NCBI RefSeq assembly: GCF_036825875.1
Contig: NZ_DAISXK010000011.1
Coordinates: forward strand, 1-64,000
Direction: 5' to 3'
Source of the DNA: Paucihalobacter sp036825875
Lineage (GTDB): Bacteria > Bacteroidota > Bacteroidia > Flavobacteriales > Flavobacteriaceae
DNA length: 64,000 nt
Shown here: piece after piece, positions 54,611 through 63,947 of the stretch
How the letters are laid out: each line of letters opens with the position of its first letter
How positions within the stretch are numbered: the first letter of the stretch is position 1
The notes under the pieces: model-generated
What the model saw: only the letters and a program-made list of their open reading frames with translations
Databases searched by the model: none
Told to the model about the DNA's origin: nothing
Made by a program: the position numbers and the translations under genes

Positions 54611-55483
54611 TTACCCCATTACTTGGGCCACTTTTTTTCCTATTTCTGCTGGAGAATCCACTACATGAATTCCGCAATCACGCATAATTTTTTTCTTTGC
54701 CTGAGCTGTGTCATCGCTTCCACCAACAATAGCACCTGCATGCCCCATGGTACGACCTGCCGGCGCAGTTTCACCAGCAATAAAACCAACGATAGGTTTT
54801 TTACTACCACTTTCTTTATACCAACGTGCTGCATCGGCTTCTAACTGACCGCCGATTTCACCGATCATTACAACGCATTCGGTTTCCGGATCGTTGATTA
54901 ACAATTCAACCGCTTCTTTGGTAGTAGTTCCGATAATTGGGTCACCACCAATACCAATAGCCGTGGTAATTCCTAGTCCTTGTTTTACAACTTGGTCAGC
55001 AGCTTCGTAGGTTAAAGTTCCGGATTTTGAAACAATTCCAACAGTTCCTTTTTTGAAAACAAAACCTGGCATGATACCAACCTTAGCTTCTTCAGGGGTG
55101 ATCACTCCTGGACAATTCGGTCCGATTAAGCGGCAATTTTTATTTTTTATATAATTAGATGCTGTTATCATATCCGCAACGGGGATACCTTCGGTAATAG
55201 TAATAATAACTTTTATTCCGGCATCGGCAGCTTCCATAATGGCATCGGCCGCAAATGCTGGTGGCACAAAAATAATAGTAGTATCGGCACCAACTTCGTT
55301 TACAGCGTCTAAAACCGTATTGAAAACTGGTTTGTCTAAATGAGTTTGACCGCCTTTTCCAGGCGTTACGCCACCAACAACATTGGTTCCGTACTCTATC
55401 ATTTGGCTGGCGTGAAAGGTACCTTCACTGCCTGTAAAGCCTTGTACAATTATTTTTGAATCTTTATTTACTAAAACGCTCAT
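54611..55483 (-). CDS. sucD: Succinate-CoA ligase (ADP-forming) subunit alpha
   Basis: 290 residues. Visible are the CoA-binding N-terminus VQGFTGSEGTFHASQM, the GPNCPGVITP segment and the phosphohistidine site GHAGAIVGG near residue 246. It makes succinate, CoA and ATP from succinyl-CoA in the TCA cycle, with SucC encoded elsewhere. It follows the lipid A cluster and shows its own spacer of 100 bases, so it may be expressed separately. Confidence 0.97.
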   Translation of the reverse strand: MSVLVNKDSKIIVQGFTGSEGTFHASQMIEYGTNVVGGVTPGKGGQTHLDKPVFNTVLDAVNEVGADTTIIFVPPAFAADAIMEAADAGIKVIITITEGIPVADMITASNYIKNKNCRLIGPNCPGVITPEEAKVGIMPGFVFKKGTVGIVSKSGTLTYEAADQVVKQGLGITTAIGIGGDPIIGTTTKEAVELLINDPETECVVMIGEIGGQLEADAARWYKESGSKKPIVGFIAGETAPAGRTMGHAGAIVGGSDDTAQAKKKIMRDCGIHVVDSPAEIGKKVAQVMG

Positions 55484-55582
55484 CGATTATAATTTTTATA
55501 AGTTTAAAAACTGTTGCAAAAGTAAGCCTTACAAGCTAAAATTTAAAATGTAAGTCGTACTTTTATTAAGAAATTATGAATG

Positions 55583-56524
55583 TTACTCGGTCTTATTTTT
55601 TAAGTGTTCTAAAATTTTCGGAATTTGTTTGATGGATGCCAATTGTTTAAGCTTGGCTCTTGATTCTTCCGCTGGATTTCCGTAGTAGGTTTTTCCTCCT
55701 TCAACAGATTTGCTAACACCAGATTGCCCCAAAATAACTGCCTTTGCACCTATGGTTATACCACTCGTAAAACCAGCTTGTCCCCAAATTGTAACTTCAT
55801 CTTCAACTATTACACAACCTGCAATTCCAGTTTGTGATGCAATCAAGCATTTTTTACCAATAATGGTATCATGGCCTACTTGAATTTGATTGTCTAATTT
55901 ACTACCTTCTTTAATGGTTGTACTCGCCGTTACACCGCGGTCTATAGTACAACAAGCGCCAATATCAACATGATTTTCGATCACCACATTTCCACCTGAC
56001 TTAAGCTGATCATAGCCTTCTGGACGCTTTTTGTAGTAGAATGCGTTTGCGCCTAAAACAGTTCCTGCATGAATGGTAACATAATCGCCGATAATGGTGT
56101 CGTCGTAAATACTTACATTGGAATGAATAAGGCAGTGTTTACCAATTTGAACATTATTACCAATAAAACAATTAGGTTGAATTACAGTATGCTCGCCTAT
56201 TTTAGCTGATGCTGAAATGGCCGAAGTTGCAGCAACGAAAGGCTTAAAATACTGGGTGAGTTTATTGAAATCTCTGAAAGGATCATCGCTAATTAATAAT
56301 GCTTTCCCTTTTGGACATTCAACTTTTTTATTTATTAAAACTATAGTCGCCGCTGATTGCAAGGCTTTATCGTAATACTTTGGATGGTCCACAAATACGA
56401 TATCGCCTGGTTGAACCACATGAATTTCGTTCATCCCTAAAACAGGAAAATCTTCAGGACCAACGAATGGACATTCGATAATTTGGGCAATTTGTTTTAG
56501 AGCATATGGCTGTGGAAACTTCAT
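55583..56524 (-). CDS. LpxD-like acyltransferase (hexapeptide repeats)
   Basis: 313 residues, second LpxD-like protein in the cluster. N-terminal alpha/beta part (PQPYALKQIAQIIECPFVGPEDF), then a left-handed beta-helix of hexapeptide repeats (SAKIGEHTVIQPNCFIGNNVQIG and on) and CTIDRGVTASTTIKEG. The catalytic His is likely in the LDNQIQVGHDTIIGK segment. Its start codon overlaps the efp stop (TAATG). It may be a second UDP-3-O-acylglucosamine N-acyltransferase or act on another nucleotide sugar; Bacteroidota often carry this pair. Confidence 0.82.
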   Translation of the reverse strand: MKFPQPYALKQIAQIIECPFVGPEDFPVLGMNEIHVVQPGDIVFVDHPKYYDKALQSAATIVLINKKVECPKGKALLISDDPFRDFNKLTQYFKPFVAATSAISASAKIGEHTVIQPNCFIGNNVQIGKHCLIHSNVSIYDDTIIGDYVTIHAGTVLGANAFYYKKRPEGYDQLKSGGNVVIENHVDIGACCTIDRGVTASTTIKEGSKLDNQIQVGHDTIIGKKCLIASQTGIAGCVIVEDEVTIWGQAGFTSGITIGAKAVILGQSGVSKSVEGGKTYYGNPAEESRAKLKQLASIKQIPKILEHLKNKTE

Positions 56525-57096
56525 TACTCTTTAACGCGCTCTTTATAAGTTCCTTTTTCTGTTTCTACCTTAATCTTATCCCCTTCGTTAATAAAAAGCG
56601 GGACATTAACAATGGCGCCCGTTTCTACAGTTGCTGGTTTTGTGGCATTGGTTGCCGTATTCCCTTTAACTCCAGGTTCGGTGTGGGTTACTTCTAAAAC
56701 TACACTTGAGGGCATATCAACCGATAACGGTGCACCACCATCTTCAGCGTTTATTAAAACCGTAACTACTTCTCCTTCTTTAAGTAAATCAGGTGAATCT
56801 AAAGTAGATTTTTGAAGGGTAATCTGGTTGTAATCATCAGTATTCATAAAATGAAAAGTCTCACCTTCAGCATACAAAAACTGATAACTATGCGTTTCTA
56901 CTCTTACTTCTTCAATTTTATGTCCAGCAGAAAAGGTATTATCAATTACCTTTCCGGTGGTGACACTCTTTAATTTTGTACGAACAAATGCCGGACCTTT
57001 CCCAGGTTTTACGTGTAAAAATTCTATTACTTTAAAAATATCATGATTGTATCGTATACACAATCCGTTTCTTATATCTGAAGTACTTGTTGCCAT
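56524..57096 (-). CDS. efp: Elongation factor P
   Basis: 190 residues, three beta-barrel domains. The modified lysine is in VKPGKGPAFVR (Lys33 of this protein), and the later DDYNQITL and VVLEVTHTEPGVKGNTA segments complete the family pattern. It relieves ribosome stalling at polyproline stretches. Sits between lpxA and the LpxD-like gene, and the stop overlaps the next start codon (TAATG), so translation is coupled. Confidence 0.97.
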   Translation of the reverse strand: MATSTSDIRNGLCIRYNHDIFKVIEFLHVKPGKGPAFVRTKLKSVTTGKVIDNTFSAGHKIEEVRVETHSYQFLYAEGETFHFMNTDDYNQITLQKSTLDSPDLLKEGEVVTVLINAEDGGAPLSVDMPSSVVLEVTHTEPGVKGNTATNATKPATVETGAIVNVPLFINEGDKIKVETEKGTYKERVKE

Positions 57097-57134
57097 TAGG
57101 TTTTTATTAAAATTTATAAAATGATTTATGTTTA

Positions 57135-57920
57135 TTAATTTGATTTGAAATAGCCTTTCATAATCCCGCGGTGAGAGTTTTTAATGAATTGTAAAATTTC
57201 ATCGCGTTCTGGTGTGGCTTCCATTTCGGCTTCAATGATTTCGGCCGCCTGGGTATTGTTGTAATTCTTTTGATAAAGTATTCTGTATATATTTTGAATT
57301 TCTTTGATTTTATCAGCCGAAAAACCACGTCTTCGCAATCCAACCGAATTAATTCCAACATAAGAAAGCGGCTCCCGTGCTGCCTTTACAAACGGTGGCA
57401 CATCTTTTCTAACCAGTGAACCACCTGTTACAAAAGCATGATTACCGATAGCACAAAACTGATGTACGGCAGTCATACCAGCCAAAACAACGTAATCGCC
57501 AATCGTTATATGACCAGCGAGCGTACTGTTATTTGAAAATATACAATTGTTGCCAACTATGCAATCGTGCGCAATGTGACAATAAGCCATAATTAAACAA
57601 TTATCCCCTACAACGGTTTTCATTTTATCGGTAGTGCCACGATTAATAGTAACACACTCGCGTATGGTTACATTGTTACCGATTTCAACCGTGGTATCTT
57701 CGTCGTTATATTTTAGGTCTTGTGGCACAGCAGAAATCACTGCTCCAGGAAAAATACTGCAATTTTTGCCAATACGCGCGCCTTCCATAATAGTCACGTT
57801 ACTGCCTATCCACGTACCTTCGCCTATAACAACATTGTTGTGAATGGTGGTAAACGGTTCTATTACAACATTTTTGGCTATTTTAGCGCCTGGATGTACA
57901 TATGCTAAGGGTTGATTCAT
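57135..57920 (-). CDS. lpxA: UDP-N-acetylglucosamine O-acyltransferase
   Basis: 261 residues of hexapeptide beta-helix with the catalytic His in NCLIMAYCHIAHDCIVGNN-like AYCHIAHDC, and the uridine-binding SNNSTLAGHITIGDYVVLAG segment. The C-terminal helical part (SADKIKEIQNIYRILYQ) is typical. First step of lipid A synthesis, transferring a 3-hydroxyacyl chain from ACP to UDP-GlcNAc. Between fabZ and efp, with 6- and 38-base spacers. Confidence 0.96.
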   Translation of the reverse strand: MNQPLAYVHPGAKIAKNVVIEPFTTIHNNVVIGEGTWIGSNVTIMEGARIGKNCSIFPGAVISAVPQDLKYNDEDTTVEIGNNVTIRECVTINRGTTDKMKTVVGDNCLIMAYCHIAHDCIVGNNCIFSNNSTLAGHITIGDYVVLAGMTAVHQFCAIGNHAFVTGGSLVRKDVPPFVKAAREPLSYVGINSVGLRRRGFSADKIKEIQNIYRILYQKNYNNTQAAEIIEAEMEATPERDEILQFIKNSHRGIMKGYFKSN

Positions 57921-57926
57921 CTTAAT

Positions 57927-58427
57927 TTATTTTACTTTTGAAATTTGAGCCATTAATTCGGCTTCTGCACATAATTTACCATTTGCATAGGCATAACCTT
58001 GCATATGGCAAATACCGCGACGTATTGGTGTAATCAATTCACATTTAAATAGTAACGTGTCTCCGGGAACTACTTTTTGTTTGAACTTGACGTTATCTAT
58101 TTTCATGAAAAAGGTTAGGTAATTTTCAGGATCAGGCACGGTGCTTAATACTAAAATACCACCTGTTTGGGCCATAGCTTCAACTATAATTACGCCAGGC
58201 ATTACCGGTGCTCCAGGGAAATGCCCTTGGAAAAAACTTTCGTTCATGGTGACGTTTTTCATGCCAATAACATGATGATCGGAAAGCTCGAAAATTTTAT
58301 CGATAAATAAAAACGGCTGCCGGTGCGGCAATATATTCATAATTTGACATACATCCATTAGTGGTTCTTGGTTGATGTCAATATTTGGTACGTTGTTACG
58401 ACGTTCATTTTTAATAATTTTAGACAT
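57927..58427 (-). CDS. fabZ: 3-hydroxyacyl-ACP dehydratase (separated from LpxC by a frameshift)
   Basis: 166 residues with the complete FabZ hot-dog pattern: MNILPHRQPFLFIDKI, the active His in GHFPGAPVMPGV and the Glu in EAMAQTGG. In Bacteroidota FabZ is normally the C-terminal half of an LpxC-FabZ fusion. Here the sequence GKVIANKPGHYINTQFAKK, the usual linker before FabZ, is still readable in frame just upstream of the ATG, but it lies after a frameshift relative to lpxC. The internal ATG at 58427 is now the likely start, and there is no obvious ribosome-binding site. Confidence 0.9.
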   Translation of the reverse strand: MSKIIKNERRNNVPNIDINQEPLMDVCQIMNILPHRQPFLFIDKIFELSDHHVIGMKNVTMNESFFQGHFPGAPVMPGVIIVEAMAQTGGILVLSTVPDPENYLTFFMKIDNVKFKQKVVPGDTLLFKCELITPIRRGICHMQGYAYANGKLCAEAELMAQISKVK

Positions 58428-58479
58428 CTTTTTTGCGAATTGTGTATTGATGTAATGTCCAGGTTTGTTCGCAATTACC

Positions 58480-59286
58480 TTACCTTGAATAGGTGTACCT
58501 ATCGTTAGGGTGATGCAAGGTTAGGTTATCTAAAATTCCGTTGGGTTTGACAGAAATAGATTCCTTATTAAAGGCCACTTTTAATTTTTCCATCGTTTCG
58601 GGAGATAGCTTTTTATCAACATACACAATGGCGTTGTTTAAATCACCACCTTTTATTAGTCCGTTTTCCAAAAGCATTTCAAGTTCATGTAAAAAACTAA
58701 AGGTTCTGCTATCGGAAATTTCATCTTTAAAGTCGGAGACTTGATTTAAGGTGGCGTTTTGAGTTCCTAATACCTTGGTGCCAAAATCAACCATAGTAGT
58801 GACCTTATATTCTGTGGATGGCATGACTAGTATTTCACTGCCAGATTCTTCGTCGGTGTACGAAATAATATCTGTAACTACATACACTTCCCTAACCGCA
58901 TCTTGTTCAACTATTTGAGCCTTTTCAATGGCTTCCACAAAAAATTTAGAAGAACCATCCATAATTGGTGGCTCGGAAGCATTTAATTCTATAATTGCAT
59001 TGTCAACACCCATTCCAACTAATGCCGCCAAAACATGCTCACAAGTTTGAATTGTAACGCCATTTTTCTCCAAACAAGTGCCTCGTTGGGTATTAGTTAC
59101 GTAATTGGCATCAGCTTCAATTACAGGGTTTCCTTCTAAATCAACACGTTTAAACGCGAATCCGCTATGTATTGGTGCCGGTTTAAACGTAAGTTTAACC
59201 AAGTTGCCAGTATGAAGTCCGACACCTTCTAAAGAGACTTCATTTTTGATGGTCTTTTGCCTTTGTTCCGTTTTAACTATCGCCAT
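58480..59286 (-). CDS. lpxC: UDP-3-O-acyl-GlcNAc deacetylase, truncated and lacking the HxxxDxxxD helix
   Basis: 268 residues. The first zinc-site His and catalytic Glu are in QTCEHVLAAL, the middle has DSRTFSFLHELEMLLENGL, and the end reads GILDNLTLHHPNDR and then runs out of frame to a TAA. The next conserved helix (E-A-x-R-H-K-x-L-D-x-I-G-D), which carries two zinc ligands and an acid residue, is absent: sequence resumes only at GTPIQGKV in another frame. The junction is at about 58501-58504, with an estimated 45-50 bases missing. If real, this enzyme cannot deacetylate lipid A precursors. Overlaps lpxD by 14 bases. Confidence 0.85.
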   Translation of the reverse strand: MAIVKTEQRQKTIKNEVSLEGVGLHTGNLVKLTFKPAPIHSGFAFKRVDLEGNPVIEADANYVTNTQRGTCLEKNGVTIQTCEHVLAALVGMGVDNAIIELNASEPPIMDGSSKFFVEAIEKAQIVEQDAVREVYVVTDIISYTDEESGSEILVMPSTEYKVTTMVDFGTKVLGTQNATLNQVSDFKDEISDSRTFSFLHELEMLLENGLIKGGDLNNAIVYVDKKLSPETMEKLKVAFNKESISVKPNGILDNLTLHHPNDRYTYSR

Positions 59287-60301
59287 TTTGTTTACTTTGA
59301 AGATGGTTGATATCTTTCATTATTTTAGGTAGATTCTTAAAATGTACATAGGATTTGTTGTAATCGCCATATCCAAATGCTGGTGAACCTTGCAATACTT
59401 CATCGTCTTTTACGTTTCGCCCAATGCCAGATTGCGCTTGAATTTTAACGTTATTACCGATGGTGATATGTCCAGCAAAACCAACTTGACCACCAATTTG
59501 GCAATTTTCACCAATTTTGGTAGAGCCTGCAACTCCTGTTTGTGCTGCTATTACGGTGTTTTTGCCAATTTCAACGTTATGTGCTATTTGAATTTGATTG
59601 TCTAGTTTCACACCCTTTCTTATAATGGTGCTTCCCAATGTTGCACGATCGATAGTGGTGCATGCGCCAATATCTACATTGTCTTCAATAATTACGTTAC
59701 CAGTTTGTGGCACTTTTTGATATTCGCCATTTTGATCGGGTGCGAAACCAAAACCATCGGCACCAATTATCGCACCTGAATTAATGATACAATTAGCGCC
59801 AATAACGCAATCGGAATATATATTAGCACCTGCAAAAATAATCGTATTGTGTCCAATAGTAACGTTGTCACCTATATATGAATTCGGAAATATTTTTACA
59901 TTATCACCAATATTAACCTTGTCGCCTATATATGAAAAAGCGCCGAGGTAAATATCTTTTCCATACAGCGCCGTTTCGGCAATAAAACTCGGTTGTTCAA
60001 TTCCGAATTTATTCAGCTTAATTTGATTGTAATATGAAAGTAATTGCGAAAATGCCTTGTAAGCATCATTTACTTTTATTAAAGTTGTGGTTATCGGGTG
60101 TTCTGGTACAAAAGCTTTATCTACAATGGTCACAGAAGCCTTGGTGGTATATATATAGGACTTGTATTTAGGATTCGCCAAAAACGTGAGACTACCAGGA
60201 ATCCCTTCTTCTATTTTGGCGAGTTTAGAAACTTCAACATCCGGATTTCCTTCTATTTCGCCTTCTAAAATACCTGCTATTTGTTGTGCTGTGAATTTCA
60301 C
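59273..60301 (-). CDS. lpxD: UDP-3-O-(3-hydroxyacyl)glucosamine N-acyltransferase
   Basis: 342 residues. N-terminal uridine-binding domain (FTAQQIAGILEGEIEG, PKYKSYIYTTKASVTIVDK) and a left-handed beta-helix with the family's GADGFGFAPDQNGEYQKVPQ and the catalytic His region NQIQIAHNVEIG. The C-terminal helix is YVHFKNLPKIMKDINHLQ. Adds the N-linked acyl chain after LpxC. First biosynthetic gene after the HD gene; overlaps lpxC. Confidence 0.96.
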   Translation of the reverse strand: MKFTAQQIAGILEGEIEGNPDVEVSKLAKIEEGIPGSLTFLANPKYKSYIYTTKASVTIVDKAFVPEHPITTTLIKVNDAYKAFSQLLSYYNQIKLNKFGIEQPSFIAETALYGKDIYLGAFSYIGDKVNIGDNVKIFPNSYIGDNVTIGHNTIIFAGANIYSDCVIGANCIINSGAIIGADGFGFAPDQNGEYQKVPQTGNVIIEDNVDIGACTTIDRATLGSTIIRKGVKLDNQIQIAHNVEIGKNTVIAAQTGVAGSTKIGENCQIGGQVGFAGHITIGNNVKIQAQSGIGRNVKDDEVLQGSPAFGYGDYNKSYVHFKNLPKIMKDINHLQSKQNGDS

Positions 60302-60353
60302 ATGTTAATTTTTTAGCGGTTGGTTGATTACTGGCAAAAATAGAAAAAATGTA

Positions 60354-61580
60354 TCATAAACTATTCTTTGGGTAACATATAAAATATTTAACTACAGGTT
60401 TTGTAAGTGCCTTCAGGTTTAAATGATCGGAAGCTTTCACAATGTTTTGAATTTTTCCAATTTTGTAGAGCACGTTGATTTGTTCCTTTTGTAAGGTATA
60501 AGCTTGGTTTGAAATCACCCCGTCAAAAATGAAATATTTAGCTTCTTCAACTGAAAAATTGTTGGTTTTTGCAAATTCCTGTTGTTTTAGTTTCAATTGG
60601 TTTTGATTGATTGGTTTTGATTTGATTTTAACTTTTAACAACTCTCTATTAATTATCATTTGCGATAGTTGCTTTAAAACTTGGTCATCGTGATATTGCC
60701 ATTGCTTTACGGCCGATATGATATCGTAATCATCTAAATTGGCAAAATGCTGGAGTATATCGAAACTAAAATCATTTAAACTCACATCGTTTTCTATAAA
60801 ATATTGAAGTGGTTTGCTGGCAGAAATTTCTGCGCCGTTTAAATACAGCCATTTGGCACGTTTTAAAATGCCCATCAATAATTGTTCGGCCACCAAACTG
60901 GTTTTGTGTAAATACACTTGCCAATACATGAGACGTCTGGCTAACAGAAATTTTTCAACGCTGTAAATACCCTTTTCTTCAATCACTAAATCGTCTTCTA
61001 CCACATTCAGCATACTAATTAAGCGTTCGCTATTGATATTGCCTTCAGCCACTCCAGTGTAAAAACTGTCGCGTTTGAGATAATCGGCACGATCCATATC
61101 GAGTTGACTTGCGATTAGCTGACACATAAATTTCCGAGAATAATCGCCCTTAAAAATTTGTATTGCCAGTGTTAAACTTCCGTTAAACTCGGTATTGAGT
61201 TGCTCCATAAATTTGAGCGAAATTTGCTCATGACTTAGGTCTTTAGCAATGCTGTGTTCCAAGGTATGGGAAAACGGCCCATGACCAATATCATGCAAAA
61301 GTATGGCCACTAGTAAGGCAGTAGATTCCTCTTCAGAAATATCAACCTCTTTAGAGCGAAGTGTATAGATAGCTTTTTGCATGAGATGCATGCTGCCCAA
61401 AGCGTGATGAAAACGGGTATGATGGGCACCAGGATATACCATATATGACAATCCCATTTGGGTAATTCGGCGCAAGCGTTGAAAGTAAGGATGCTCAATT
61501 AAATTAAAAATCAATCCGTTGGGAATCGTAATAAAACCGTAAATTGGGTCGTTAAATATTTTAAGTTTGTTGATAGGCAT
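60354..61580 (-). CDS. HD-domain phosphohydrolase
   Basis: 408 residues with an HD motif near the N-terminus: HHTRFHHALGSMHL and LLHDIGHGPFSHTLEH, which hold the metal-binding His and Asp pairs. The later QLDMDRADYLKRDSFYTG is the typical dGTPase/YpgQ-like signature (SQLDMDRADYL). Probably hydrolyses nucleotides such as dGTP; in Bacteroidota it often starts the lpx cluster. Divergent from porX with a 35-base gap. Confidence 0.92.
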   Translation of the reverse strand: MPINKLKIFNDPIYGFITIPNGLIFNLIEHPYFQRLRRITQMGLSYMVYPGAHHTRFHHALGSMHLMQKAIYTLRSKEVDISEEESTALLVAILLHDIGHGPFSHTLEHSIAKDLSHEQISLKFMEQLNTEFNGSLTLAIQIFKGDYSRKFMCQLIASQLDMDRADYLKRDSFYTGVAEGNINSERLISMLNVVEDDLVIEEKGIYSVEKFLLARRLMYWQVYLHKTSLVAEQLLMGILKRAKWLYLNGAEISASKPLQYFIENDVSLNDFSFDILQHFANLDDYDIISAVKQWQYHDDQVLKQLSQMIINRELLKVKIKSKPINQNQLKLKQQEFAKTNNFSVEEAKYFIFDGVISNQAYTLQKEQINVLYKIGKIQNIVKASDHLNLKALTKPVVKYFICYPKNSL

Positions 61581-61615
61581 CAGACGGTAAAATTCAATTG
61601 TTTAAACAAATATAC

Positions 61616-63175
61616 ATGAACCATATAAATATTCTTTGGGTTGACGATGAAATCGATTTATTAAAACCACACATCCTTTTTTTAGAAAAAAAACAATACA
61701 AAGTAACCACTTGCCAAAGCGGCACTGAGGCTCTAGAAATACTAGACGATATTAATTTTGATATCGTTTTTTTAGATGAAAACATGCCTGGACTTACGGG
61801 CTTAGAAACCCTAAACGAAATAAAAGGGCGTCGTGCCAACCTTCCTGTGGTGATGATTACCAAAAGTGAAGAAGAATATATTATGGAAGAAGCTATAGGC
61901 AATAAAATAGCCGATTACCTAATTAAACCTGTAAATCCAAACCAGATTTTACTATCGCTGAAAAAGAACTTAGACCATTCGCGATTGGTATCGGAACGCA
62001 CCACTTCTAATTACCAGCAAGAATTTAGAAAAATTTCGATGGATATGGCAATGGTAAATACTTATGAAGAATGGGCCGAACTCTATCGAAAATTGCTTTA
62101 CTGGGAATTACAATTAGAAGATATTGAAGATATTGGAATGACTGAGATTTTAGAATCTCAAAAAACCGAAGCCAATTTACAGTTTGGGAAATTTATCGAA
62201 AAGAATTATCAACAGTGGTTTGAAAATCCAAAATCGGCACCAGTGATGTCGCATACCTTGTTTAGAGAGAAAATAATGCCCGAAATAAGTAAAGAACAAC
62301 CAACCTTATTGATTGTGGTTGACAATTTACGTTACGACCAATGGAAAGCTTTTGAGCCTGTGGTGAATAATTATTACAAAAAAGCATCTGAGATTCCGTT
62401 TTACAGTATTTTACCAACCGCCACACAATATGCACGAAACGCTATATTCTCGGGATTAATGCCGAGCGATATGGAAAAATTGCATCCACAATATTGGAAA
62501 AACGATACGGACGATGGCGGCAAAAATCTTTTTGAAGCTGAGTTTTTAGAATCGCAATTAAAGCGTTTAGGTATGGGAGATTTAAAAGTTGAATACCATA
62601 AAATAACCAATTTAAAAAACGGCAAAAAGATAGCTGAAAACTTTAAATCTCAAAAAGATAACGATTTAACTGTGGTAGTTTATAATTTTGTGGATATGTT
62701 GTCGCACTCCAAAACAGAAATGGATGTGGTGAAAGAGTTGGCTTCTAACGATAAGGCTTACCGCAGTTTAACCCTAAGTTGGTTTAAAAACTCTCCGTTG
62801 CTTGAGATCATTCAACAAGCGCAACAACTTGGTTTTAAATTGATTCTCACTACTGATCACGGTACTATCAATGTAAAAAATCCTTCCAAAGTGATTGGCG
62901 ATCGCGATACCAGTTTAAATCTGCGTTATAAAACAGGCCGAAGTCTTACTTACCAAGATAAAGATGTAATGGCTGTTAAAAACCCTAAAAGCATTCATCT
63001 GCCTTCTATGAGTATGAATAGTTCGTTTGTATTTGCAAAAGGTGATTTGTTTTTGGCCTATCCAAACAATTATAACCATTATGTTAGTTATTATCGCAAT
63101 AGCTATCAACATGGTGGTATAAGTTTAGAAGAGATGATTATTCCGTTTGTGGTGTTGCAACCTAAGCAGAAATAG
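61616..63175 (+). CDS. porX: T9SS regulator PorX (response regulator with PglZ domain)
   Basis: 519 residues from ATG 61616 (MNHINILWVDDE); a TTG start 18 bases earlier is less likely. Receiver domain (1-120) has the acidic pair Asp10/Asp11, phospho-acceptor Asp54 (FLDENMPG), Thr in MITKSEEE and Lys in LIKPVNP. After a helical linker comes an alkaline-phosphatase-fold PglZ domain (VVDNLRYDQW, PTATQYARNA, LTTDHGTINV). PorX with the kinase PorY controls type IX secretion and can cleave nucleotide linkages. Its cargo includes the haloperoxidase and the broken malectin protein in this window. Confidence 0.95.
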   Translation: MNHINILWVDDEIDLLKPHILFLEKKQYKVTTCQSGTEALEILDDINFDIVFLDENMPGLTGLETLNEIKGRRANLPVVMITKSEEEYIMEEAIGNKIADYLIKPVNPNQILLSLKKNLDHSRLVSERTTSNYQQEFRKISMDMAMVNTYEEWAELYRKLLYWELQLEDIEDIGMTEILESQKTEANLQFGKFIEKNYQQWFENPKSAPVMSHTLFREKIMPEISKEQPTLLIVVDNLRYDQWKAFEPVVNNYYKKASEIPFYSILPTATQYARNAIFSGLMPSDMEKLHPQYWKNDTDDGGKNLFEAEFLESQLKRLGMGDLKVEYHKITNLKNGKKIAENFKSQKDNDLTVVVYNFVDMLSHSKTEMDVVKELASNDKAYRSLTLSWFKNSPLLEIIQQAQQLGFKLILTTDHGTINVKNPSKVIGDRDTSLNLRYKTGRSLTYQDKDVMAVKNPKSIHLPSMSMNSSFVFAKGDLFLAYPNNYNHYVSYYRNSYQHGGISLEEMIIPFVVLQPKQK

Positions 63176-63335
63176 CACTTATTCAATTAATATTCATATT
63201 TTTATGTAATTTTTAATCGGTTTTCAGCTTATTAAAAAATCTATTAAAGGCAAAAATATCCGATGAAATGCATAGTTTTTTAGGATAATCCAATTATTCT
63301 ATGTAATATTGTAGTGTAAAAATCGGATTTAACTC

Positions 63336-63758
63336 GTGGAAATTGTTTACAAACTTCAAGAAATTAACCAAGTAGCGCAGAACATTGTTGAGGCCTTAGG
63401 CGCCAAAGTACTGTGTTTTTATGGCGATATGGGTAGTGGTAAAACTACCTTTATCAAAGCTTTGGTTGCTGCCTTGGGAAGTACGGATACAGTGAGTAGT
63501 CCAACGTTTTCCATAGTAAACGAATACTGCACACCTACGAGTAAAATATTTCATTTTGATCTATACCGTGTAAAAGATATAGAAGAACTGTATCAAATAG
63601 GTATAGAAGATTACCTAGAAAGCGATGCTTGGATATTTATTGAATGGCCACAAGTAATAGAAGATTTATTACCAGAAATGCTTACAGCCTTTCATTTTAC
63701 GGCTATAGATAATGACCATCGCAGCCTCAAATTAACCGAAAACTATTGTTTAACCTAA
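63336..63758 (+). CDS. tsaE: tRNA threonylcarbamoyladenosine biosynthesis ATPase TsaE
   Basis: 140 residues starting at GTG 63336 (MEIVYKLQE). The P-loop is GDMGSGKTTFIKALV, then SSPTFSIVNEY and HFDLYRVKD, and Walker B-like IFIEWPQ; all match the family. Needed for t6A modification of tRNAs with TsaB, TsaC and TsaD. Lies 160 bases after porX. A short A/T-rich leader with no clear promoter precedes it. Confidence 0.95.
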   Translation: MEIVYKLQEINQVAQNIVEALGAKVLCFYGDMGSGKTTFIKALVAALGSTDTVSSPTFSIVNEYCTPTSKIFHFDLYRVKDIEELYQIGIEDYLESDAWIFIEWPQVIEDLLPEMLTAFHFTAIDNDHRSLKLTENYCLT

Positions 63759-63887
63759 TAAAACGCTTAAATGCAGTAAAAAAATGTTAAAGTTTTAGGC
63801 AACCTGCCCCAGTGTATTGCTAAAGAGTACGGAAAAACCGTAACATTCATAGGACTTAGTTAATTTATCTTAACATTTCATTAACAG

Positions 63888-63915
63888 TTGAAGGCTGTCG
63901 TGAAAGTTAACTTTG
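63888..63915 (+). promoter_or_regulatory. Strong flavobacterial promoter upstream of the last gene
   Basis: TTG (63888-63890) and TAACTTTG (63908-63915) with 17 bases between them match the -33/-7 pattern. RNA would start near 63919, about 29 bases before the ATG at 63948. Confidence 0.65.
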
Positions 63916-63947
63916 TAGTATAATTAATTAATTAAATCCCTTGAATT

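Noticed and set aside
61598..61616. Upstream TTG start for porX
   Set aside because: The ATG at 61616 gives the normal receiver-domain start; the extension has no family support.
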